From: Larkinella bovis
GTDB lineage: Bacteria > Bacteroidota > Bacteroidia > Cytophagales > Spirosomataceae
Length of the DNA: 64,000 nucleotides
Assembly: GCF_042655385.1 (NCBI RefSeq)
Contig: NZ_JBHSMA010000010.1
Span: forward strand, 62,001 to 126,000
Reading direction: 5' to 3'
Shown: positions 17,401 to 25,148 of the stretch, one piece after another
Layout of the letters: each line of letters opens with the position of its first letter
How positions within the stretch are numbered: the first letter of the stretch is position 1
Translations under genes and position numbers: made by a program
The notes under the pieces: model-generated
Seen by the model: the letters and a program-made list of their open reading frames with translations, nothing else
What the model was told of the DNA's origin: nothing
The model's database searches: none

Positions 17401-18655
17401 GGATCTGGTATACGAAATTGAACACCAGGTGCCGACGCAGATCATCGGCGACGCGCTCCGGCTCCGGCAGATTCTGATCAACCTCGTCGGCAATGCCATT
17501 AAATTTACCGAGCGGGGCGAGGTATTTGTCAGCATCGGCGTTCAGCGCAAGCTCAGTGAGCAGGAACTGGAGCTGGTTTTCCGGGTGCGCGACACGGGCA
17601 TCGGTATTCCCGAAGACAAACTGCAACGGCTTTTCAAGGCGTTTTCGCAGGTCGATTCGTCCATGACCCGGCGCTACGGCGGCACCGGTCTGGGGCTGGC
17701 GATCAGCGAACGTCTGGTGAAACTGATGGGCGGAGCGATTTGGGTCGACAGTCAGCTAGGGCAGGGCACGACCTTTACTTTTACCATTCGGTGCCCCATC
17801 AGCCAGCAGGCGCAGCGGCAGTACATTTTTTTCAATACCGGCGAGAACGACGGCAAGCGGGTGCTGCTCGTCGACGATAATCCCACCAACCTGACGATCC
17901 TGAAATCGCACCTCGAACAGTGGAAATTAGCCGTTGTCGCGGCTTCGTCGGGAAAACAGGCGCTGGCGCTGCTGACGCAGGAAGAACCGTTTCAGTTGGT
18001 GGTAACCGACATGCAGATGCCGGAAATGAACGGGGTGCAACTGGCGCGGGCCATTCGCAGCCGGAATCTGACGGTGCCGATTCTTCTCCTGAGTTCCATC
18101 GGAGAAGAAACCCGCAAGTCGTATCCCGACCTTTTCTCGGCGGTGTTGACAAAACCGGTCAGGCAGCAGCAGCTATTCGATCTCGTGCAGAAACACCTGA
18201 AACAGAGCCCAGAACCGCATCGGGTAGCTACTAAAACCGTACACCACGCGCTGTCGGCGACGTTTTCACAGGAATATCCGTTGCAGATTCTGGTTGCGGA
18301 GGATTACCCGGCCAACCAGAAACTGGCCCTCAATCTGCTTACAAAACTGGGGTACCAGCCGCATTTGGCGCAGAACGGTGTCGAAGTGCTGGAACTGGTG
18401 CAGCGCCGGTTTTACGAAGTCATTCTGATGGACGTGCAAATGCCGGAAATGAACGGGCTCGAAGCCACGGTCTGGATTCGGAAACATGCCGAACAACAAC
18501 CGATCATCATCGCCATGACGGCCAACGCCATGGCCGACGACCGCGACGAGTGTCTACGGGCCGGCATGAACGATTACATCGCCAAACCCATCGTAATCGA
18601 AGAACTGAAAAACGCCCTGCAACAGGCCGCCATTCAGCGCCAGACGCGGGCCTGA
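14438..18655 (+). CDS. hybrid sensor histidine kinase: beta-propeller, Y_Y_Y, kinase, two receivers
   Basis: A 1405-residue membrane sensor. A signal sequence (about 1-24) leads into a periplasmic double beta-propeller of about 14 regulator-propeller repeats, each with the LWVGT signature (about 25-690), and a Y_Y_Y immunoglobulin-like domain (about 715-790; YQLQGFDHDWHYVG). A membrane helix (about 808-828) and a coiled coil lead to HisKA with the phospho-His at 902 (MSHEIRTPMNG), then HATPase (N-box NLVGNAIKFTERG; GTGLGLAI). Two receiver domains follow, with phospho-Asp at 1191 (VTDMQMPEMNG) and 1332 (LMDVQMPEMNG). Unlike the family regulators that end in AraC, it has no DNA-binding domain, so it must signal through a separate regulator or phosphotransfer protein, none of which is adjacent. 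The receptor fold is typical of glycan sensing; the ligand is unknown. Confidence 0.94.
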   Translation: MMKCLRFFLLVFPLSFLLFIAQAFPIRFKHITTNDGLSQNNVTCILQGRQGFMWFGTQDGLNRYDGYTFTVYRNDPKNPASISHSFIRALYEDRQGRLWVGTEDGGLNLFDRETNGFTTFQRTADKQRGLSHNQVTTIRQDQQGYLWVGTFGGGVNRFDPVRQTFTHFTHDPARPGSLGNDFVNDLLVDTDGHIWVATEGGLDEFDATTQTFRHFITNPADPHSLSHNNVMALLEDTQKRIWVATEGGGLNLLNPDQKTFTRFQYNPKNANTIGHNDVISLEEDSGGNLWVGTRNGGISIISRNLSTVTRCPYSETNPEGLNNGSIYSLCRDRKGDMWVGTYSGGINFYDREPRKFELYERDRYSDNSLSNNNVLSIWEDHEGFLWLGTDGGGLNRLDQKTNRFTWFFHQASDPHSIGSDFVMCVYEDQDHNLWTGNYKGGLSVRRKNTNGFINFPKTGGPDGISHESICAITEDRDGNLWLGTLGTGVSRYEKKTGTFTHFRPNPERAGSLSHGLIRSLYCDRRGTLWVGTEGGGLNRFDARSGTFSVYRYNRNQPGSLSNNFVNSVYEDTGGTLWIGTDSGLNQFDPKTGLFRTYRQQDGLPNEVIQGIAEDSHKNLWISTNKGVCKFNVRTRAVRTYGISDGLQGNSFNRRAVFVGRQGEIFFGGTNGMNRFYPDSLRDNAAKPPVFITDFQLFNKSVVIGAPDSPLRKSITETTELTLAYWQSVFTLKFAALNYSLPEKNQYAYQLQGFDHDWHYVGNVRTATYTNLDPGEYMFRVKASNNDGVWNEQGTALSIIITPPFWKTWWFRTAGVLLLLLGAYGLYRYRVKTIQAQKAALEKEVGERTAEVRYQKGELQAQSEHLQTLVEEIHEQRVQEKRAREDAEKANQAKSVFLATMSHEIRTPMNGVLGMTYLLQETELSEEQHEYVDTIHQCGTNLLGVINDILDFSKIESGSLELELQDVDLRHCIEDVLDLFASKAADMGLDLVYEIEHQVPTQIIGDALRLRQILINLVGNAIKFTERGEVFVSIGVQRKLSEQELELVFRVRDTGIGIPEDKLQRLFKAFSQVDSSMTRRYGGTGLGLAISERLVKLMGGAIWVDSQLGQGTTFTFTIRCPISQQAQRQYIFFNTGENDGKRVLLVDDNPTNLTILKSHLEQWKLAVVAASSGKQALALLTQEEPFQLVVTDMQMPEMNGVQLARAIRSRNLTVPILLLSSIGEETRKSYPDLFSAVLTKPVRQQQLFDLVQKHLKQSPEPHRVATKTVHHALSATFSQEYPLQILVAEDYPANQKLALNLLTKLGYQPHLAQNGVEVLELVQRRFYEVILMDVQMPEMNGLEATVWIRKHAEQQPIIIAMTANAMADDRDECLRAGMNDYIAKPIVIEELKNALQQAAIQRQTRA

Positions 18656-18667
18656 AAAACCGGATGG

Positions 18668-19924
18668 TCAGGTTTTTCGTTTTTTCTTCTTGGCCGATGG
18701 GAAGAGAACATTGTTGAGGATCAGACGATAACCGGGTGAGTTGGGGTGCAGGTTCAGGTCGGTGGCCATTTTCCAGCCACCACCCCGCGTGCCTTCCGGA
18801 TCGTGGCCACCGTAAAACGTCCACTGCCCCCGGCCGCATTCCCCGTAAATGTACCGGTCGGACGACGGGCTGGTGCCCATGACCAGGACATTGGGTTTGA
18901 CGGTGCTTTTTCGGAAAGCCGTCGTCTGGCCGTGAAATTCCTTGATGTTCGATTCGTGGTTCTGAACCAGCATGGCCGGAATCATGTCCCACTTGGCCGA
19001 AAAGTTAAACAGGCTGAAATAGCCCGAGGGCTGGTCCCAACCCCCGAAACGCCCGGCGGTACTGTTGATGTCGGAAAAGGCCATGCCGCCGTAGCCGTTG
19101 TCGAGTTCCAGCGTGAAGTTTTGAAAGGCCACGGTTTTGCTGAAATCGAGCTTCGACTGGGCGTTCGGATCGATCCCGTCGCCATCGTAGATGCTGCCGA
19201 CAATATCGACTCCCTCGGCCGCCAGCGCAATGTCGAAGGTTTCGGCCCCCGAACACATCGCAAACAGATACCCGCCCCCGGCGCAGAAATCCCGGATTTT
19301 CTTGGCCACCGCCAGCTTCATCTGCGACACTTTCGGGAAATTGAATTTGCGGGCGATGTCTTCCTGGGCTTTGATATCTTCCGTCGACATCCGGCGCGTG
19401 TTGCGGCCGTACTGGCCCGTAAAATCTTCGTGGTGGAGGTGGAGCCAGTCGTATTTCACCAGTTCACCGTTCAGGATTTCTTCGTCGTACACGACCTCAA
19501 ACGGAATTTCGGCGTATTTCAGCACCAGCAAAACCGCATCCGTATTCTCAAACTCCGACGGACTGACCTTGATCGGCGAATAGACGACAATTTTGGCCGC
19601 CGAAACCAGTTTCACCGACGCCATATTCAGATCGGGATCGGCAATCTGCTGCTGGATGGTGTTGGCTTCGGCATCTGAGATGATCTCGAACGAAATTCCG
19701 CGAACCCGGCATTCGGTTTCGACCGTGGAGCTATGCTTGATCAGGAAACTGCCGCCCCGGTAATTCAGCAGCCAGTCGACTTCCAGACCCGCTTTCAGCA
19801 CAAAGTAAGCAATACCGTATGATTTGAGATGGTTTTTCTGGCGATCATCCATCGGAATCAGGATGGAATTGGCCCGGGCAGCCATCGCCAGGAGGACCAG
19901 CAGGAGCGTGAGAGAGCGTTTCAT
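18668..19924 (-). CDS. exported conserved protein, often labelled asparagine synthetase B
   Basis: A 418-residue secreted protein with a clear signal peptide (MKRSLTLLLVLLAMAARANS). From memory, close relatives across Bacteroidota are named asparagine synthetase B in databases. Export, and the absence of an N-terminal Cys nucleophile and of the ATP-pyrophosphatase SGGxDS motif, make that reaction very unlikely. The middle contains AGGGYLFAMCSGAETFDIALAA, which looks like the nucleophile elbow of a class I amidotransferase-like fold, and HLHHEDFTGQYG, a conserved His-rich segment. A Lys/Arg-rich tail ends the protein. It converges with the hybrid kinase at 12 bp. A ThuA-like or amidotransferase-like periplasmic role is possible; the substrate is unknown. 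Confidence 0.75.
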   Translation of the reverse strand: MKRSLTLLLVLLAMAARANSILIPMDDRQKNHLKSYGIAYFVLKAGLEVDWLLNYRGGSFLIKHSSTVETECRVRGISFEIISDAEANTIQQQIADPDLNMASVKLVSAAKIVVYSPIKVSPSEFENTDAVLLVLKYAEIPFEVVYDEEILNGELVKYDWLHLHHEDFTGQYGRNTRRMSTEDIKAQEDIARKFNFPKVSQMKLAVAKKIRDFCAGGGYLFAMCSGAETFDIALAAEGVDIVGSIYDGDGIDPNAQSKLDFSKTVAFQNFTLELDNGYGGMAFSDINSTAGRFGGWDQPSGYFSLFNFSAKWDMIPAMLVQNHESNIKEFHGQTTAFRKSTVKPNVLVMGTSPSSDRYIYGECGRGQWTFYGGHDPEGTRGGGWKMATDLNLHPNSPGYRLILNNVLFPSAKKKKRKT

Positions 19925-20161
19925 AACGAGCGGTTTTCCATATAAAGGCCGGAACGTAAAAACTCACTGGCATTCAGATACCTAAGTTACTTTAAGTTTA
20001 AGCAAAAATGACAAGTCGGGTAATAATTTATCCAGGAAAATGAGCGAATGCGACCGCCCGGTTTTGGTAGGGCGTGGTTTCCCAGCGTTACCGGTTGACT
20101 CAATCCGGCCTGTTATTGGTTTCCGGTGGTTTTCGGCCGTTGGTCTGGCCAATTTTGGGGC

Positions 20162-21163
20162 ATGAAAACGATCACCATTGCCAACTGGGTCCTGATTGGT
20201 GTATACGGACTTCTGATTCTGTATACAGTCCTGAATGGAAACCGTTCCGGCAACGACGCGGCCGGGCGGAGCCTGGAAGCCGGTTTTGTGTTCCTTGGCG
20301 TCATTGTCCTGGTGGTATTGATTGTCCTCAACGTTCTCCCGTACCGGTTCGCCAGGCTGGCGGTGCTGGTGGTGGGCTTGCTGCCCCTCCTGATGGGGCT
20401 CTACAATTTGATCAGCAACTATTGGGTTTCCCGGCAGTATGAGCGGACGGAAGCAGCCCGGGCCAATGGTTCGCTGTTTTTTGAGGACAAAAACCGGCAG
20501 GAAATGGCGGCTGCCATCAGTCGGGCCGACACGGTTCGGCTCCGGATCGTACTGCAAAAACCGGTTCCGAACCTGAACGAATGTGGCAAGGAGTTGACCA
20601 CCCTGCTCGATTTTGCGGCTTATCACACCACCCAGAGCCGGACATCACCAGCCAGTTTGCGGTGCCTGGAAATGCTGATGGAAAAAGGAGCGACCCTGCA
20701 GGGAAGCGATCCCAACCACAAACCGACCCATTTCCTGGCTTGCCGCGACGGCTCGGCGGCTTTGCTGGCCTGGTTTCTGGAAAAAGGTGCGGACCCGAAC
20801 GTCAAACCGCCGGAGTCCAGCCCGATTCTGTTTCATGTGATGAGCTACGGCGAGGAACGGCTGGAAAAGGTCAAACTCCTGCTCGATCATGGCGCGGACC
20901 CGAACACGCTGGCTTTTAATACGGGCTACGCGGTCCGGGATGGCTATTCGCCCCTGATGTACGCGGCCGAGGAACAGTTATGGGACATTGGCCGGCTTTT
21001 GCTGGAGCGGGGCGCTAACCCCGGCCACCAGACGAAACAGGGCGAATCGTTGCGGAAAATCATGAAACTGCACGAGGACCTATACGCGGATGTCAATGAC
21101 ACGCCGGCTTCCTATACGGCCTTCAAAAGCGTTCTGGAAACGTATTCCGCGAAAAAACCATGA
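20162..21163 (+). CDS. membrane-anchored ankyrin-repeat protein
   Basis: A protein of 333 residues from the ATG at 20162; the frame is open from 20126 but that adds an implausible leader. Hydrophobic segments lie at about 5-25 (ANWVLIGVYGLLILYTVL), 40-62 and 65-88. A soluble C-terminal domain holds three to four ankyrin repeats (LLDFAAYHTT, CLEMLMEKGATL, LLAWFLEKGADPNV, KLLLDHGADPNT, GRLLLERGANPGH). The GADPN turns are diagnostic. Such proteins mediate protein-protein contacts, here probably on the cytoplasmic face of the membrane. No partner gene is evident. Confidence 0.85.
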   Translation: MKTITIANWVLIGVYGLLILYTVLNGNRSGNDAAGRSLEAGFVFLGVIVLVVLIVLNVLPYRFARLAVLVVGLLPLLMGLYNLISNYWVSRQYERTEAARANGSLFFEDKNRQEMAAAISRADTVRLRIVLQKPVPNLNECGKELTTLLDFAAYHTTQSRTSPASLRCLEMLMEKGATLQGSDPNHKPTHFLACRDGSAALLAWFLEKGADPNVKPPESSPILFHVMSYGEERLEKVKLLLDHGADPNTLAFNTGYAVRDGYSPLMYAAEEQLWDIGRLLLERGANPGHQTKQGESLRKIMKLHEDLYADVNDTPASYTAFKSVLETYSAKKP

Positions 21164-21401
21164 TCAGGGCCTTCTTTAAAGCGCTTTCCCGGGCGCGGAG
21201 TAAACCGATCCGGTTTACCAGACAAATGTCCCGACTGAATTTGCGGATAAGCCAGCCGTCATCATCCTGTTCTGATAACGCACTGAGAACGGTTGAGGGG
21301 CGGTTTTTACGGCTTTCCGAACGGTTTTCAGGACTGGCAGCGTTGGCAGAACAGACTTCGGTCAGTACCTTTGGCCTTCCGCATTCGTCTCGATTACCTC
21401 C

Positions 21402-22262
21402 ATGTCGGCCCGTTTCAGTCTTGTTATTGGTATTCTGTGCATCAGTATTTTCCCGGTTTTGGTTCGATCGACACCGATTTCCGGGATCAGTGATGCCTTT
21501 TACCGCCTGAGCCTGGCCGCCGTTCTGATCTGGCCGTATGTCATCCTGCGCCGAAAATGGGATCCGGCGGTATGGCGGTACTGGAAACCGATCACGGTCT
21601 GCGCCCTTTTTTTTGCCTCCGACATTGCGGTCTGGAACCTGTCGATTCACTACACCTCGGCGACACAGGCCAGTTTGCTGACCAACCTGTCGCCGATCTG
21701 GGTCGGTATCGGTACGCTGCTGTTTGCGGCCGAAAAACCGAACCGGTATTTCTGGTTCGGAACGGTGCTGGCGATGGTGGGGCTGGTGCTGCTGATGGGC
21801 GCCGAGACGTTTTTAAAACTGCGGTTCGATAAAGGGTTTTTTCTGGCCGTTTTATCCGGTTTGTTTTACGCCGGCTACATCGTGGTCAGTCGAACGGTCT
21901 TAACGAAAATACCGGTTCTGGCTTTCATGACGTGCAGCATGACCATCTCGAGTGTGTATTTACTGGGCGTTTGCCTGGTGCTGGGCGAACCACTCTGGGG
22001 CTTCGAACCGAGGATTTGGGGCTCGCTGATCGTGCAGGCGCTGGTTTGCCAGCTGCTGGGGTGGTTTTCGGTGAGCCATGCCCTGCAATCCATTGATGCG
22101 CAGCGGGTTTCGCTGAGTTTGCTCAGCCAGGCCATCGTGACCGGTTTTTTAGCCTGGCTGCTGATCGACGAACAAATTACCCTCCAGATGATCATCGGCG
22201 GGCTGGTTATTCTGGCCGGAATTGCCGTTACGTTTCGCCGGGAACGTACCCCCGAACGTTAG
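21402..22262 (+). CDS. DMT-superfamily (EamA) transporter
   Basis: A 286-residue inner-membrane protein with about ten hydrophobic helices arranged as two EamA repeats: residues about 5-135 (SATQASLLTNLSPIWVGIGTLLF) and 145-280 (QSIDAQRVSLSLLSQAIVTGFLAWLLIDEQI). The end of each repeat has the characteristic proline or acidic residue before the last helix. Members export amino acids, nucleobases or other metabolites; the substrate cannot be predicted. It follows the ankyrin gene after 238 bp without a convincing gene, and converges at 10 bp with thioredoxin. Confidence 0.9.
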   Translation: MSARFSLVIGILCISIFPVLVRSTPISGISDAFYRLSLAAVLIWPYVILRRKWDPAVWRYWKPITVCALFFASDIAVWNLSIHYTSATQASLLTNLSPIWVGIGTLLFAAEKPNRYFWFGTVLAMVGLVLLMGAETFLKLRFDKGFFLAVLSGLFYAGYIVVSRTVLTKIPVLAFMTCSMTISSVYLLGVCLVLGEPLWGFEPRIWGSLIVQALVCQLLGWFSVSHALQSIDAQRVSLSLLSQAIVTGFLAWLLIDEQITLQMIIGGLVILAGIAVTFRRERTPER

Positions 22263-22272
22263 CTGGGGTAGA

Positions 22273-22599
22273 TCAGCCGATCACCGGGCGCACCATCGCT
22301 TCCAGTTTCTGAAGCGGAAGCACCCCGGACTGCCGCCAGACGATTTTGCCCTTATGGAAGAGAATCATCGTCGGAACGCTCTGGATCTGGTACGTGCCGG
22401 ACGCCCAGCGGCTTTTATCGACGTCGACCTTGATGATGCGAAGTTTGTCGCCGGTTCGTTCGGCGAGTTGTTTCAGGGTCGGAGCCAGCATTTTACAAGG
22501 CCCGCACCAGTCGGCGTAAAAATCGACCAGTACGGGCTTGTCGCCCCGGATGATGTCGTGGAATGACTCGGTTTTTGGACCGCTTGCTGCGTTGTTCAT
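22273..22599 (-). CDS. trxA: thioredoxin
   Basis: A cytoplasmic thiol-disulfide reductant of 108 residues, the normal thioredoxin length. The active site WCGPCK has Cys32 and Cys35, and the cis-proline loop is at about 75-76 (IQSVPTM). The fold order is intact (VLVDFYADWCGPCK, IIKVDVDKS, GVLPLQKLEAMV). There is no signal peptide. Many Bacteroidota encode several thioredoxins, so the symbol states family, not proven orthology. Confidence 0.92.
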   Translation of the reverse strand: MNNAASGPKTESFHDIIRGDKPVLVDFYADWCGPCKMLAPTLKQLAERTGDKLRIIKVDVDKSRWASGTYQIQSVPTMILFHKGKIVWRQSGVLPLQKLEAMVRPVIG

Positions 22600-22675
22600 G
22601 GCGAAGGGCCGGGCAAAAGAGACACCGGCACCGGTATAACACCGCTATCCATCCGGAAGTTTTGCAGACTCGTTT

Positions 22676-23158
22676 TTAGGGGTTATTGGCCGATTGCGTT
22701 AATTGACTCAGATTCGTGAGGGCTGTGACGTGGATGATTTTCCACTTTCCGCCGATCTTTTCCACCACGCGCGATTCTTTCGAATCGGTTTTGCCGTGGC
22801 TGTCCAGCAGCGTCTGATCGTACCAGACAAAAGCCATGTTGCCGTTCTGGTGGATCGTGTAATTGGCGTTTTTTACCGTTACCTGATCCGCCGGCCGACC
22901 GGTTTTGAACTGATTCCGGAATTGCTTTTCCATATTGTCCCACCCTTTGATCAGGGTAAAATCACCACCGTACAGATTGGCTGCGAAAGAAATATACGGC
23001 GTATGCGCCCAGCAATCGGCCCATTTTGCCTTATCCCGTTTAAAAAAACCCACCGTTTCGTTGTAGAGAAGGTTTTTGATGGCCACTTGATCATCCTGTC
23101 CCCAGGCGGGCAGGTGCAGGCCAACCAGAACGACGCTGAAAATAAGAAGCTTTTTCAT
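22676..23158 (-). CDS. exported SnoaL/NTF2-like protein (DUF4440-like)
   Basis: A 160-residue secreted protein with signal peptide MKKLLIFSVVLVGLHLPAWG and cleavage near AWG-Q. The mature part has the NTF2-like cone fold pattern: N-terminal helices (VAIKNLLYNETVGFFKRDKAKWADCW), then sheets ending in WYDQTLLDSHGK and GGKWKIIHVTALTN. Family members are enzymes or ligand binders of very different types, so no reaction is assigned. It is divergent from the methyltransferase gene, with 120 bp between the starts. Confidence 0.8.
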   Translation of the reverse strand: MKKLLIFSVVLVGLHLPAWGQDDQVAIKNLLYNETVGFFKRDKAKWADCWAHTPYISFAANLYGGDFTLIKGWDNMEKQFRNQFKTGRPADQVTVKNANYTIHQNGNMAFVWYDQTLLDSHGKTDSKESRVVEKIGGKWKIIHVTALTNLSQLTQSANNP

Positions 23159-23278
23159 GAGCGTGTCAGGGAATGGTGTAGGATGAAGATAGGGAGTTTT
23201 ATTGGAGTAATCAAATAAAACATTGTATTTTCTTTGTCCCAGTGGAAGGTCTGATGGCTTATCTGTATTTTCGACCCT

Positions 23279-24085
23279 ATGTCAAACGAAACCGCCACCA
23301 CCCGGGCCGCCATGCCCCAGGTTGCCAATCCGATTCTGGATCGCCGAACGGTTGAGAACAGCAACCGCAATCTGTTGAAACACCTGCGAGCCGGTATTTC
23401 AGTCCTGGACGTGGGCTGTGGGTCGGGGGCCATTACGCGGGGCATTGCCGAGCGGGTGGGGCCTCAGGGCCGCGTGCTGGGCATCGATCCGGGCGAAAAA
23501 CTGATTGCTGAGGCCCGGCAACACGCGGTCGATTTCCCCCAACTGGCGTTTCAGCAGGCAGATATTTACCAGTTTGAGACGGAAGAACGCTTCGATATTG
23601 TCACCTGCGCCCGGGTGCTGCAATGGCTGAATCGTCCGGAGGACGCGCTGGCCCGGATGAAAAACCTCGTAAAACCGGGCGGTTGGCTGGCCGTGCTGGA
23701 TTATAACCACGAAAAAATCGAATGGAAGCTTGGGCCGCCGGTTTCGATGCAGCGGTTTTACGGCGCATTTTTGCACTGGCGGCAGGAGGCCGGTTTCGAC
23801 AATGCCATCGCCGACCATTTAAAAGCCTTATTTAAGCAACTGGGACTGGAGTCGGTAACGGTGGAACCGCAGCTGGAAGTGAGCCGGAAAGGAGAACCGG
23901 GGTTTGCCGTAGCCAGCCGCATCTGGTCGGAAGTGGGCGAGATTCGCGGTCCGCAGTTGGTAAAAGACGGTTTTATAACCGAAGAAGACCGGCTGCAGGC
24001 TATTACAGAATATGATCAATGGATTGTCACCACCGGCGAATCGATGCAATTATACCTGCTGGCGGTGGAAGGGAGGAAGGAGTAG
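23279..24085 (+). CDS. class I SAM-dependent methyltransferase
   Basis: A 268-residue cytoplasmic methyltransferase of Rossmann fold. Motif I is VLDVGCGSGAITRGIA. The acidic residue closing beta-2 is in LGIDPGEKLI. Motif post-I/II is FDIVTCARVLQWL and motif III is LVKPGGWLAVLDYN. The C-terminal region of about 110 residues, predicted helical and charged, probably forms the acceptor-binding lid. It resembles UbiE/small-molecule methyltransferases. The substrate is unknown. The gene stands alone and converges on the FKBP lipoprotein gene across a palindrome. Confidence 0.88.
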   Translation: MSNETATTRAAMPQVANPILDRRTVENSNRNLLKHLRAGISVLDVGCGSGAITRGIAERVGPQGRVLGIDPGEKLIAEARQHAVDFPQLAFQQADIYQFETEERFDIVTCARVLQWLNRPEDALARMKNLVKPGGWLAVLDYNHEKIEWKLGPPVSMQRFYGAFLHWRQEAGFDNAIADHLKALFKQLGLESVTVEPQLEVSRKGEPGFAVASRIWSEVGEIRGPQLVKDGFITEEDRLQAITEYDQWIVTTGESMQLYLLAVEGRKE

Positions 24086-24087
24086 GC

Positions 24088-24151
24088 GGTTTTGGGGATT
24101 CGGTGGCTGATGCGTCGTTCCCTTCTGCGCAAACCACCGAATCCCAAAACC
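24088..24151. terminator. long inverted repeat between convergent genes (element E3)
   Basis: GGTTTTGGGGATTCGGTGG (24088-24106) pairs with CCACCGAATCCCAAAACC (24134-24151), with one extra G in the left arm. It fills the 72-bp gap between two converging genes and could terminate or stabilise both transcripts. It shares the ATTCGGTGG core with the hairpin at 12598 and the GGGATTCGGT core with the palindrome at 11761. Confidence 0.65.
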
Positions 24152-24157
24152 ATCACC

Positions 24158-25060
24158 TTACTGTTTTGATTTGACCGTTACTTCAAACGCCAGTGGCGTG
24201 TACGGAGGGACAACGTAATATTGTTTATTCTGATCAAAACTGCCTTGCGAGCCATAGCCCGCTGACGAAGGAAATACCAGAATCGCTTTGTCACCCACCC
24301 GGAGGGACCGGATTCCTTCGTCAAACCCCGTAATGTACTGGCTGGAACCGGTTTTAAACGTCAGCGCATCGCCTTTGTCAAAAGGCTCCTTCCCACGGAG
24401 CGTGTTAGCCGTATAGGCTACCGTAACGGTTTCTCCGGAGGTTATGGTTGCTCCCGTTCCTTTGGTGATGTGGTAGACCCGGGTACCGCCGGTCGTTGTG
24501 GTGGTTAAGGCCGGAAGGTTCTTGATCTGCACGTAATCATCAATCTGCTCGGCTTCGGTGCGGGAGCGGATCAATTTAACCTTGAAAATGACCGGGCTAT
24601 ATTCCGGCATTTTGCCGTTACGGGTATCGTTCCCAAAACCAATGTTGGAGGGAATAAAGAAATCGGCGCTCTGGCCTTCCCGCATCAGCAATAAACCCTC
24701 TTCCAGCCCCGGAATAACCACGCCCGAAAGAAAAGGAATATAGGCGGATTTTGTTTTGTTCGTACTGTCCACCAGAACGGCCTGCCCGCTCGGGTTGATA
24801 TAATATATTTCGTAGGTGAATTCCAGCTCCTCACCCGCCGTTGCTTTCTTCTGCGAGGTAGAAGTATTCCCCAAAATATAATATAAACCGGATAAAGAGG
24901 ACTGGACTTTGTCCTGCAACTGGTTGGCAGTCAGGTAATCTTTAATCTGCTGGATGTTTTCTGCCGCCTTGCCCGCGCTCGGATCGTCAAATTTTGTGCA
25001 GGATGCCAGACCGACAACCAGCAGCACTGCAATCAGGATACTCAACTGTTTGAACTTCAT
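24158..25060 (-). CDS. tandem FKBP-type peptidyl-prolyl isomerase lipoprotein
   Basis: A 300-residue envelope lipoprotein. The ATG at 25060 gives a clean lipoprotein signal with Cys21 (VVGLASC); the open frame to 25159 overlaps the upstream gene and is rejected. Two FKBP domains are seen: residues about 70-165 (FLSGVVIPGLEEGLLLMREGQSADFFIPS) and about 195-298 (GFDEGIRSLRVGDKAILVFPSSAGYG, PYTPLAFEVTVKS). The second keeps the family's VPPYTPLAFEV end. It would catalyse proline isomerisation for folding of envelope proteins. It is the last gene of a fasciclin/metallo-hydrolase/FKBP series on the minus strand. Confidence 0.9.
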   Translation of the reverse strand: MKFKQLSILIAVLLVVGLASCTKFDDPSAGKAAENIQQIKDYLTANQLQDKVQSSLSGLYYILGNTSTSQKKATAGEELEFTYEIYYINPSGQAVLVDSTNKTKSAYIPFLSGVVIPGLEEGLLLMREGQSADFFIPSNIGFGNDTRNGKMPEYSPVIFKVKLIRSRTEAEQIDDYVQIKNLPALTTTTTGGTRVYHITKGTGATITSGETVTVAYTANTLRGKEPFDKGDALTFKTGSSQYITGFDEGIRSLRVGDKAILVFPSSAGYGSQGSFDQNKQYYVVPPYTPLAFEVTVKSKQ

Positions 25061-25148
25061 ACTCGCTATAAAAAGAAAAGAATTGATAAAGTGATACCTA
25101 CAACCAAGGACCCCGGCCTGGGAAAAACCGTTGCAATTGGTTACAAAA

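Noticed and set aside
21160..21510. 116-codon frame overlapping the ankyrin stop as ATGA
   Set aside because: Ser/Arg-rich sequence without domain, and it runs into the DMT transporter gene in another frame. The ATGA overlap looks like chance.
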